From Burkholderiales bacterium (lineage in GTDB: Bacteria; Pseudomonadota; Gammaproteobacteria; Burkholderiales; Usitatibacteraceae): a stretch of 7,787 bases of DNA. The stretch covers positions 1-7,787 of the forward strand of contig JACMOJ010000499.1 of NCBI GenBank assembly GCA_014378085.1, given 5' to 3'. The translations under genes and the position numbers were made by a program. This document shows, one piece after another, positions 1-6,038 of the stretch. Each line of letters opens with the position of its first letter. The first letter of the stretch is position 1. Under the pieces are notes generated by a model. The model was not told the DNA's origin, searched no databases, and worked only from the letters and a program-made list of their open reading frames with translations.

Positions 1-624
1 AGCACCACGAAAAGCGACGTCCGCACAGTAAGCTCACTCTGCCACCGTCAAAGGTGCGCCTGGCGGGCGGGGTCGCGGTGGGCGAGATCCACGTTGAAGT
101 CGGCACCCGCGCGGTACTTCGGCACTGGCAAGGCGAACTGATCATGGGCGAGAAGAACCGTAGTGAAGTGGCGGGTGCCGCGGGAGCGACAAACACGGTG
201 GGTCGTGCTGGCGCGGCTCGCCGATGCCAAGGCAGCGACGGTCCACGAAGCCTTTGAGACGGTATTTCGTATGACGCCGCCAGCGTTACGCGATACGATG
301 ACCTACGAACAAGGTTTCGAGATGGCAGAACATGTGCGACTGGCGGCTAATGTCAACACTCAAATCTATTTCGCCGACGCACATAGCCCATGGCAAAAAG
401 GCGCGATCGAGAACGCAAACGGACTACTTCGGCAGTACTTGTCCACGGGGACGAGTTTCGAAAAATACAAACAGGTGCAGGTCGACGATATTGCAGAAAA
501 ACTCAATAATCGACCGGTTAAGTGCCTCGGCTGGAAAACACCTAACGAAGCGTGGGCCGCTTTAATTCAGCAAGTGTTGCACCAATTTCCTGAAATCGTC
601 CAGATGAAAGTAACACACGTGTAG
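1..624 (+). pseudogene. Decayed IS30-family transposase, 3' part
   Basis: This is the integrase (DDE) half of an IS30-family transposase, which would cut and join insertion-sequence ends. It is open at the window's 5' edge. In the frame of positions 3-173 the product carries the family's RAV..HWQGELI block, and from 175 on the frame changes and continues as RERQTRWVVL, then MTYEQG, YFADAHSPWQKG, IENANGLLRQY and NRPVKCLGWKTP. Removing one G from the GGG at 173-175 restores a gapless match to the family pattern, so this is a one-base insertion. The family triad is D-D(33)E. Here the first Asp is Glu (in GEL, near 135), the second is Glu (in TYEQ, near 307), and the last Glu is kept 33 residues further on. 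Near the 3' end the frame ending at TGA 591-593 (SVAPIS) looks more like the usual family C-terminus than the read-through to TAG 622-624, suggesting a second indel around 555-575. The element is almost certainly inactive. Confidence 0.85.
574..605 (+). mobile_element. Possible right end of the IS30-like element
   Basis: IS30-type elements often have their right terminal inverted repeat overlapping the last codons of the transposase, beginning with a GTGTTGCAC-like block. The sequence at 574-582 is GTGTTGCAC, and 585-596 is a short dyad (ATTTC, CT, GAAAT). If this is the right end, the sequence from about 606 on is host DNA and the ORF reading to 624 runs out of the element. The left end lies outside the window, so the repeat cannot be paired. 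This call is from memory of the family pattern and is tentative. Confidence 0.3.
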
Positions 625-778
625 GCACGGGTAGTTTGAAGCGTTTTTGCTCGAAGCGAGGCGTCCTGCAATGAGTTTGGCCGCTTGCAGATTTCTCGTG
701 TGGCACCTCTGACAATAATCGAACTATCCCGCAGCACAACGTCTAAGTTGGATTCGACCACTTTTGGAGCGCAGCAAC
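625..778 (+). other. Leader region between IS remnant and TerB-DUF697 gene
   Basis: This 154-base non-coding stretch holds a six-base inverted repeat (CTGCAA 666-671 and TTGCAG 685-690, 13-base loop) with no T-run after it. There is an AATAAT at 714-719 that could serve as a -10 element, but no good -35 lies at the right distance, so no promoter is called. A GC-rich motif at 641-665 recurs at 1754-1778 after the next gene. Confidence 0.4.
766..769 (+). promoter_or_regulatory. Ribosome binding site deciding the ATG at 779
   Basis: GGAG at 766-769 lies nine bases before the ATG at 779. It overlaps the in-frame TTG at 764, which would otherwise extend the reading frame by five codons, so the ATG is the preferred start. 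Confidence 0.7.
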
Positions 779-1726
779 ATGAACGAACACGAACGTGACG
801 GCGTACTCACTATTGCCATGTTGGCGGCATTCGCCGACGGTAACAATGCCGACCAAGAAAGAGCTGAAATTCGCCGCATCGCGGACGCACTCGGTACCGA
901 GAGTGGTGCCACCATGCCGCTTCTGTACCAAAACGTGTTGCTGAAAAAAATTGACCTGGCCGGTGCTGCCGCGATGGTCACCACAGCGGAAGGCCGTGCT
1001 CTCGCTTATGAATTTGCGGCGGGTGTTTGTAATGCAGATGGCGCGTTATCACCAAGTGAGACCGCGTTTCTGGCATCGTTGCAGGCGGCGTTTGGTTTAG
1101 CCGCGCCGCAAGCGGGCGAGGTACTAAAGCAGTCTGCGGCGATGGCAGCCGCTCCACTGATGAGTACGGCGTCAAGCGCAGCCTCTGTCGAGCCAAAGTA
1201 CGCCTCTACGATGACTGAAGCCGAGTTGGACAAAATGATCCTCAACTACAGCATTTTGAACGGCGCGCTCGAACTCCTGCCGCAGAGTCTGGCGTCGATG
1301 GCCATTATTCCGTTGCAGATGAAAATGGTCTATCGGATCGGCAAATCACACGGCTTTGACTTGGATAAGGGCCACATCAAGGACTTCTTGGGCACGTTGG
1401 GTGTGGGTTTAACGTCGCAATATATTGAGCAGATTGGACGTCGTTTGGTTGGCGGTTTGCTCGGCAAACTTGCCGGTGGTGTGGGACGTATGGCCGGTAG
1501 TACGGTGACGGGCTCGGCGTTTTCATTTGCCACCACGTATGCGCTCGGCCAAGTCGCCAAACGTTATTACGCCAATGGGCGCACGCTTTCTGCGGATACT
1601 TTAAAGGCTTCATTTGCCGACGTGTTGGGCGAGGCAAAACAATTACAAACTCGCTATCTGCCGGAGATTCGTCAAAAGGCTTCCACCATTGACGTGACGC
1701 AGGTGATGAAAGAAGTCGCCGGCTAA
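779..1726 (+). CDS. TerB-like/DUF697 family protein
   Basis: The product is 315 residues from the ATG at 779. Residues 1-115 look like the all-helical TerB (tellurite-resistance/DjlA-type) fold: two similar halves each carry an acidic loop, AFADGNNADQERAEIRRIA near 17-35 and CNADGALSPSETAFLASL further on. A Ser/Ala-rich spacer follows. From about 150 to 260 comes a DUF697-type region: a hydrophobic segment with LPQSLASMAIIPLQMKMVY, then a Gly-rich stretch (GGLLGKLAGGVGRMAG, then TYALGQVAKRYY). DUF697 is found in YcjF-like and GTPase-linked inner-membrane proteins, so membrane association through the Gly-rich helices is plausible. The family's biochemical role is not known, and TerB domains are only loosely tied to metal or envelope stress. 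The gene stands alone between an IS remnant and a long gap. The gene call is firm; the function is open. Confidence 0.88.
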   Translation: MNEHERDGVLTIAMLAAFADGNNADQERAEIRRIADALGTESGATMPLLYQNVLLKKIDLAGAAAMVTTAEGRALAYEFAAGVCNADGALSPSETAFLASLQAAFGLAAPQAGEVLKQSAAMAAAPLMSTASSAASVEPKYASTMTEAELDKMILNYSILNGALELLPQSLASMAIIPLQMKMVYRIGKSHGFDLDKGHIKDFLGTLGVGLTSQYIEQIGRRLVGGLLGKLAGGVGRMAGSTVTGSAFSFATTYALGQVAKRYYANGRTLSADTLKASFADVLGEAKQLQTRYLPEIRQKASTIDVTQVMKEVAG

Positions 1727-1792
1727 CGGTCACTGAGGTGTTGGCGCGCTGCCGCGTTGCTCCGCAGGCGAGGCGTGCGGGTGGATAACGGA

Positions 1793-1821
1793 TAATTGCC
1801 GACGGGAAAATTCGGCAATTA
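1793..1821. terminator. Ten-base-pair perfect hairpin, possible terminator
   Basis: Perfect arms TAATTGCCGA (1793-1802) and TCGGCAATTA (1812-1821) enclose a nine-base loop. It sits 66 bases after the stop of the TerB-DUF697 gene and three bases before a GTG start. No T-run follows, so it is not a textbook intrinsic terminator. It could instead be a protein-binding palindrome. Confidence 0.4.
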
Positions 1822-1971
1822 GTCGTGCCCGTTGACAAAGAATGCTACGACGTTGTCGTGATCGGCGGAAGGCTCGCAGCGATACAAGTCGACGTCGCTA
1901 AATTTTCGGTGAAGGATGCAGGTGCGTTGCCGTTCTTCAAGCCCTTCTGTGCGGTCGTTCACACTTTTGTG

Positions 1972-2002
1972 CAATTAAACGGGACCACGTCTCCCTTAAT
2001 TG
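1972..2002. repeat. Long interrupted inverted repeat
   Basis: Outer arms CAATTAA (1972-1978) and TTAATTG (1996-2002) pair perfectly. Inside, GGGA (1981-1984) pairs with TCCC (1992-1995) around a CCACGTC loop, with two unpaired bases on the left side. An alternative inner pairing GGGAC/GTCTC is also possible. No T-run follows. The outer arms share the TAATTG/CAATTA core with the hairpin at 1793-1821, so both may be sites for one binding protein or related folds in RNA. Confidence 0.45.
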
Positions 2003-2043
2003 AGGGTTGCAGTCTGCTTCTTCGTCGTTTTAGCACGCATCAG

Positions 2044-2070
2044 GGGGCATCCTATGTACATTATTGCCCC
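2044..2070. repeat. GC-rich six-base-pair stem
   Basis: GGGGCA (2044-2049) and TGCCCC (2065-2070) form a strong stem with a 15-base loop that itself contains the palindrome ATGTACAT (2054-2061). It lies about 200 bases before the Slam-like start, and its role is unknown. Confidence 0.35.
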
Positions 2071-2120
2071 GCGAGCCTATCATCGCTGCGATAGCAGAAA
2101 CACACCTATTCTGTAGGCAA

Positions 2121-2147
2121 AACGATTAGGGCCGGAAGCAAATCGTT
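2121..2147. promoter_or_regulatory. Dyad upstream of the Slam-like operon, possible operator
   Basis: AACGATT (2121-2127) and AATCGTT (2141-2147) are perfect inverted arms with centres 20 bases apart, about two helical turns. That spacing suits a dimeric regulator bound on one DNA face. The site lies 121 bases before the start at 2268. Without a mapped promoter this is only a candidate. Confidence 0.35.
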
Positions 2148-2255
2148 AGTGCGTGACACACCAACTTTGAACGCGCTGGCGTGTACTTGCCGTACCGAAG
2201 GTTCAGGATTGCGATGAAAACAAAAACGTACTGCGCGGTCAATGTGCAGATCAGC

Positions 2256-2264
2256 GGAGTGAGG
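2256..2264 (+). promoter_or_regulatory. Ribosome binding site deciding the ATG at 2268
   Basis: GGAG at 2256-2259 lies eight bases before the ATG at 2268, and a second purine run (GAGGGG, 2261-2266) overlaps the same area. The reading frame is open from 2181 with earlier possible starts, but only the ATG at 2268 gives a ribosome site and a signal peptide at the N-terminus. Confidence 0.75.
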
Positions 2265-2267
2265 GGT

Positions 2268-3641
2268 ATGCAAAGGTTTAGAACAGTCTTGACCGCATTT
2301 GCGATCGTGACGGCTTGCTTCATTAATCCAGTGTTTGCGAATGTGAAACTGCTCGACGAGGCAAAGGCGCTGATTGCCGCATCCAACCCAAAACAAGCAT
2401 ATGTGCTGTTGCTAGCGCAGGAAAATGCGCTTACCGGGAATGTTGAATATGACTATTTGCTGGGCGTTGCCGCACTCGATAGCGGCAAGATTGATGAGGC
2501 AATCATTGCGTTCGAACGGGTGTTGGCTGTGCAGCCTAACAATGCGGGTGCACAGCTCGACCTAGCGCGCGCGTACTTCACCGCCGGTTCGCTCGACTTG
2601 GCGGAAGGTACCTTCAAAAAACTTCGCGCACTGAACCCACCACCAGCGGCGATGCTGGCGATCGACAAATATCTCGCGGCAATTGGTGAACGGCGGCTCG
2701 CGGCCCGGCGCATGCTTAGCCTGTGGGGCGAAATGGCGCTTGGTTACGACACCAACCTGACCGGCGTTCCGAATGACTTTACAACTGCGGTGCAGCAGGC
2801 GTTCAACCTCGTTGGCGTGCTGCCGACGGGTAACTCCATCAAACGCAAGGCACCTTATTTAGGGGCCGGGGTGGGGGCGGATATGCTGTTTCCGATTTCA
2901 GCAAGTTGGAATGGCTATGTTGGCGCGGACCTCCGCGGGCGCGGCTACAAGCGTGAGGCGGAATTTAACTCTGGCACCGGCGAGGTGCGTGCAGCGGCGA
3001 TCTGGGATGGCGGACCGCATCAATTGCGGTTTAGCTCGACCTATAGCGCGTTCACACAGCGCGGCGACGCGCCCGGCGAGTCACAACCGACCAATGATCG
3101 TCGATCGGCGGTCGGTGGCGCTGAGTACCGCTACACGCTCAATAGCGCCAACCAATTGAGCGTCGGTGCTGCCGCGGCGCAAACACGATTTCCGCGCAAT
3201 ATCATCGAGGACTTTAATTCCGCCATTGGCAGCATCTCGCTCTTGACATCGTTCGGCGGGAAGGGTTCGCCGTTGCTGCAACTCACTGGGTTTGGTACAC
3301 GTGATCGCGCCGTGCGCAAGCTTGCCGACGGTATAACCGACAAGTCAAAGAAAGTATCGGGCGTCCGTCTATACGGCCAGACTAACATCACCGATAAACT
3401 GTCGATGTTTAGTTCAATCGGGTCCTCACAGCGGCGCGACGACAGCGCGTTCGCGCGTGCGACGACCGTTGAGTTTGGACGAGACAAATTGGCAGACGTG
3501 ACGCTTGGCTTCAACTGGCGGTTTCAGACCGGGTGCAATCTGCGTGCGCAATGGTTTGGTTCACGCAACAACTCTAATATTTCGATTTACGACTACTCGC
3601 GTCACGAGGTGTCGTCGACTATCCGCTGCGAATTCCGGTAG
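2268..3641 (+). CDS. Slam-like (DUF560) outer-membrane TPR/beta-barrel protein
   Basis: The product is 457 residues. Residues 1-24 are a Sec signal ending VFA before N25. Residues 59-124 hold two TPR units (GKIDEAIIAFERVLAVQPNN, then GSLDLAEGTFKKLRALNP). From about 150 to the end the protein is a run of alternating amphipathic strands, opening with a GYDTNLTG motif (159-166) typical of the DUF560 barrel, and the C-terminus is EFR. This TPR-plus-barrel plan is that of surface lipoprotein assembly modifiers (Slam, type XI secretion), which move cargo across the outer membrane; the N-terminal region is at the short end for the family. Cys423 and Cys454 lie in the last strands and might form a disulfide. 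A VTAC at 14-17 fits the lipobox rule, so lipidation at C17 cannot be excluded. The next gene, 24 bases on, is the likely cargo. Family assignment is good; cargo export is inferred. Confidence 0.88.
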   Translation: MQRFRTVLTAFAIVTACFINPVFANVKLLDEAKALIAASNPKQAYVLLLAQENALTGNVEYDYLLGVAALDSGKIDEAIIAFERVLAVQPNNAGAQLDLARAYFTAGSLDLAEGTFKKLRALNPPPAAMLAIDKYLAAIGERRLAARRMLSLWGEMALGYDTNLTGVPNDFTTAVQQAFNLVGVLPTGNSIKRKAPYLGAGVGADMLFPISASWNGYVGADLRGRGYKREAEFNSGTGEVRAAAIWDGGPHQLRFSSTYSAFTQRGDAPGESQPTNDRRSAVGGAEYRYTLNSANQLSVGAAAAQTRFPRNIIEDFNSAIGSISLLTSFGGKGSPLLQLTGFGTRDRAVRKLADGITDKSKKVSGVRLYGQTNITDKLSMFSSIGSSQRRDDSAFARATTVEFGRDKLADVTLGFNWRFQTGCNLRAQWFGSRNNSNISIYDYSRHEVSSTIRCEFR

Positions 3642-3665
3642 TAGACCTGCAATAGAGGAACAAAC

Positions 3666-6038
3666 ATGACACCAAACAACATTAACTGTCGCCAATTCAT
3701 TCGGCAGCATCGGCGTGGGTCCCGGTTAAAACGCGTTGTATTGGCGTGCCTTGCGGCAGGGGGGCTCATCTGCAGCCTATTGCCGATGGGCGTACAAGCC
3801 GCAAGTGGAACGTTCACTTTTGTTGCCGGCCAAGTATTTGTTGAGCGCAATGGGCAACGCATCGTTGCCGCGCGTGGTGTGGAGGTTAATCCGGGTGATG
3901 TAGTTATTGCCGGCGTTGACGGCATGGCGCAGTTATCGATGATCGACGAAGCGAGGTTGTCGCTGCGTTCAAACTCCCGGTTGCTTATCGAAAGTTATCA
4001 ACGCAATGCTGGTGACCAAAACGGTGCGGTGTTGTCGCTGCTGAGCGGGACTTTGCGTACGTTTACGGGGTTGCTAAGTTCGCTGGACCGAGAGAAATTC
4101 CTGATGAAAACGCGGGTTGCGACCGTTGGTATTCGCGGATCGGGCAACATCCTGTCGCACGAAGAGGCTGCTGGCAAGCCGCCCGTCACCATTAATCACA
4201 CCATTGAAGGAAGCCATGTGGTGACCAGTTTGACCGGCAACTTCGCGCCCATCACCACATTGCCCAACGATACCGTCAGGGTAGAGTCTGGCAAACCACC
4301 TGAGCGCATCCCAACGCCCCCATCAATCCTCATTTCGTCAAACACGATGATCACAAAGGAAGAGGCGGGCCCAACTAAGCAGGCGACTGGGCCCGAACCA
4401 GCTCCTGCCCCGGCGCCAGCGACGACGACCGCAAACGCTGCGGCCTCGGGAAGTGGCGGCGGTACTAACAATGCTCCGCCAACGGTGGGCACCAACATTG
4501 TGCCACCAGTCGTAATCGCCTTAGATCCCAGCGGCTTGCGCGACATCGTGTTGGCCGGTGCTGGCACAACCTACTCGGGACAAGCCGCCAGCGCTCAAAG
4601 CACACTTGAAGGAACTAACCTGCGGGCTTTTAACTCGGTGCCCGGTGGCGCGGGAACCTCGGCATCCATTTCCGGCGGCAGCATTGCGGATGCGCGGACT
4701 TTTGATATCGGCAATAACTCTTCGATCACAATTGGTCGTTGGAATTCACCATCCAACCTGCTGCTCGCCGGAGTAGGAGCATTCAACGGAACTGCCGCGA
4801 CGACCCACTTCGCGTATGGTACCTCTGGGTACCCGCCATATCTGTCTGATGTGCTCACTGGTACTGTCTCATATCGACGTATTGGCGCGACAGCACCGAC
4901 GAGCGATAGCGGAGTCGCGGGAACATTGACTTCGGCAACGCTCGACGTGAACTTCAGCGCTCGATTGCTAAATGCGGCCCTCGGCATTTCCATGGCGGCC
5001 TCGCCGAGTGCGCCGACGTACAACATCCAAGCGACCAACGTACCGTTTTCGCTGAATAGCTTCTTCACGGTTACCGGATATGGTCTTACCATCTCCCGGA
5101 CGGTGAATGGCCAAACGTCGCCTGGCAATGTTGGTATCAGCGGCAGTCTAGAGGGCAGCTTCGTTGGTGCCGCGCTGTCTGGCGTAATTCTGGGTTATTC
5201 GCTGAATGACGTGAATCAGGCGACACGCCAGAACATCGTCGGTGTGGTGGCATTCCAGGCAGCCTCGCAGAACACTAACGCGCCTTTTGTATATGGATTA
5301 ATTTCCGATCCGACTGGGTCATTGCGAGATTCACAGTATTCGCAAGGGTACGCGACCATCAATCGACCGGACGAAATGACAATCGATACAAATGGCCGAG
5401 CCACCGCCTTTCGTGGACCATTTGCGCGCGGCGACGGCACGATCTCTGGAAATTCCAGCTACGCTATTGGTGCCGCTCAAGTCTTCGAAGCGGGGTTCGA
5501 TCCCTCCACGGGATTGTCATGGGGACGCTGGGCGGCGGGTGCCGCCACGGTTGGTGGACTCTCCACGGAGCTATCAAATCGCAGTCTTCACTACATTTTT
5601 GCTGGACCACAGGTCGGCCCTACCACGCTGCCACTCACAGGGACGGCAGCCTATGAAGTCGTCGGCTCTACCCGGCCCACCAATACCTCCGGTGGCATTG
5701 GCACGATGAACTCTGCGACCTTGAACGCGAATTTTACCGCGCGCACTGTGGATGCAACCGTCAACGTGACGTTGGCAAACCAGACTTGGAACGCTTCTGC
5801 AACGGGAATGCCGATTTACCGAGACATGACCTTCGGGGCTAATACTGGAAGGTCGCCAGTCACTGGCCTTCCGGCGCCAACTCAATTGAACATTTCATGC
5901 TCACCTAATTGTGGATCCTCGGGTGCCACCGGCAGTCTCGATGGTTTCTTCACCGGACGTACCGGGCAGGGGGCTGGCGTTCAATACAGTATCAATAACA
6001 ACATCACTGGGGCGATTGCGTTTAGGCGGCGCGGTTAG
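3666..6038 (+). CDS. FecR-domain protein with tandem TbpB-like barrel domains, probable Slam cargo
   Basis: The product is 790 residues. AGAGGA at 3654-3659, six bases before the ATG, fixes the start. The N-terminus is basic up to R23, then a hydrophobic core and a type I cleavage after VQA (residue 45). The FecR domain spans about 50-165: VAGQVFVERNG, a PGD turn, and the hallmark TVGIRGSG (153-160). A Pro/Ala/Thr/Gly-rich linker covers about 236-280. Two copies of one domain follow, about 317-531 and 577-789. Both contain GRW, a TG..xY..VG..xPT run, SATL..NF.AR, G..GSL.G.F.G and a closing G..AF strand. The GSLxGxFxG signature recalls the eight-stranded barrels of TbpB and hemophilin-type proteins. 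No lipobox is usable: VLAC at 25-28 is too close to the basic residues. I infer a secreted or surface protein exported by the upstream Slam-like partner; ligand unknown. Repeat 2 has a CX3C loop (745, 749) absent from repeat 1. Confidence 0.9.
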   Translation: MTPNNINCRQFIRQHRRGSRLKRVVLACLAAGGLICSLLPMGVQAASGTFTFVAGQVFVERNGQRIVAARGVEVNPGDVVIAGVDGMAQLSMIDEARLSLRSNSRLLIESYQRNAGDQNGAVLSLLSGTLRTFTGLLSSLDREKFLMKTRVATVGIRGSGNILSHEEAAGKPPVTINHTIEGSHVVTSLTGNFAPITTLPNDTVRVESGKPPERIPTPPSILISSNTMITKEEAGPTKQATGPEPAPAPAPATTTANAAASGSGGGTNNAPPTVGTNIVPPVVIALDPSGLRDIVLAGAGTTYSGQAASAQSTLEGTNLRAFNSVPGGAGTSASISGGSIADARTFDIGNNSSITIGRWNSPSNLLLAGVGAFNGTAATTHFAYGTSGYPPYLSDVLTGTVSYRRIGATAPTSDSGVAGTLTSATLDVNFSARLLNAALGISMAASPSAPTYNIQATNVPFSLNSFFTVTGYGLTISRTVNGQTSPGNVGISGSLEGSFVGAALSGVILGYSLNDVNQATRQNIVGVVAFQAASQNTNAPFVYGLISDPTGSLRDSQYSQGYATINRPDEMTIDTNGRATAFRGPFARGDGTISGNSSYAIGAAQVFEAGFDPSTGLSWGRWAAGAATVGGLSTELSNRSLHYIFAGPQVGPTTLPLTGTAAYEVVGSTRPTNTSGGIGTMNSATLNANFTARTVDATVNVTLANQTWNASATGMPIYRDMTFGANTGRSPVTGLPAPTQLNISCSPNCGSSGATGSLDGFFTGRTGQGAGVQYSINNNITGAIAFRRRG
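4614..5258 (+). repeat. First copy of tandem C-terminal domain (residues 317-531)
   Basis: This copy matches the second copy in motif order: LRAF start, IGRW at 356-359, LTGTVSYRRIG, SATLDVNFSAR, GSLEGSFVG and a closing VGVVAF. The similarity is at protein level and moderate, so the duplication is old. The copies are separated by a roughly 45-residue spacer. Confidence 0.75.
5394..6032 (+). repeat. Second copy of tandem C-terminal domain (residues 577-789)
   Basis: This copy has ATAF near its start, WGRW at 619-622, LTGTAAYEVVG, SATLNANFTAR, GSLDGFFTG and a closing TGAIAFRR one residue before the protein end. It carries a Cys-containing loop (CSPNC, 745-749) where the first copy has a shorter Ser/Gly loop. 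Confidence 0.75.

Larger units (their letters stand above)
1825..2094 (+). pseudogene. Possible remnant of an FAD-dependent oxidoreductase gene
   Basis: The frame starts with GTG at 1825 and encodes 89 residues. Residues 8-20 read YDVVVIGGRLAAI, which resembles the beta-alpha-beta dinucleotide-binding start of flavin oxidoreductases (YDVVVIGGGxAG). The third Gly is Arg and the next Gly is Ala, which would damage the nucleotide site. After about residue 25 nothing resembles that fold, and the frame runs across the strong dyad at 1972-2002 and the stem at 2044-2070. I read it as a 5' stub of a lost gene joined to unrelated sequence, or else as chance similarity. No clear ribosome binding site precedes the GTG. 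Confidence 0.3.
1727..2267 (+). other. 541-base gap rich in inverted repeats, no convincing intact gene
   Basis: This gap separates the TerB-DUF697 gene from the Slam-like operon. It contains at least four dyads: 1793-1821, 1972-2002, 2044-2070 and 2121-2147, plus an 11-base palindrome at 2082-2092 (ATCGC, T, GCGAT). It also holds a 89-codon reading frame at 1825-2094 whose first 20 codons look like an FAD-binding N-terminus. No tRNA, rRNA or CRISPR repeat is seen. A promoter for the downstream operon should lie in the last 150 bases, but I find no pair of -35 and -10 boxes that I trust. Confidence 0.5.

Noticed and set aside
1377..1838. 153-codon open frame on the minus strand across the end of the TerB-DUF697 gene
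   Set aside because: It overlaps the well-supported DUF697 region, is rich in Arg/Pro/His with no domain, and has no ribosome site that I could see.
2181..2267. Upstream extension of the Slam-like gene by 29 codons
   Set aside because: The extension is unlike a signal peptide and would bury the good signal at residue 1 of the ATG at 2268, which has its own ribosome site.
3738..3776. Lipobox in the FecR protein (VLAC at residues 25-28 or LIC at 34-36)
   Set aside because: The first Cys is only four residues after the basic region, too close for a hydrophobic core. The second has Ile at -1. Neither fits a lipoprotein signal.
4595..5128. 177-codon open frame on the minus strand
   Set aside because: It lies wholly inside the strongly supported FecR/barrel gene, and its translation shows no recognisable domain. 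It is a shadow of the + strand coding bias.
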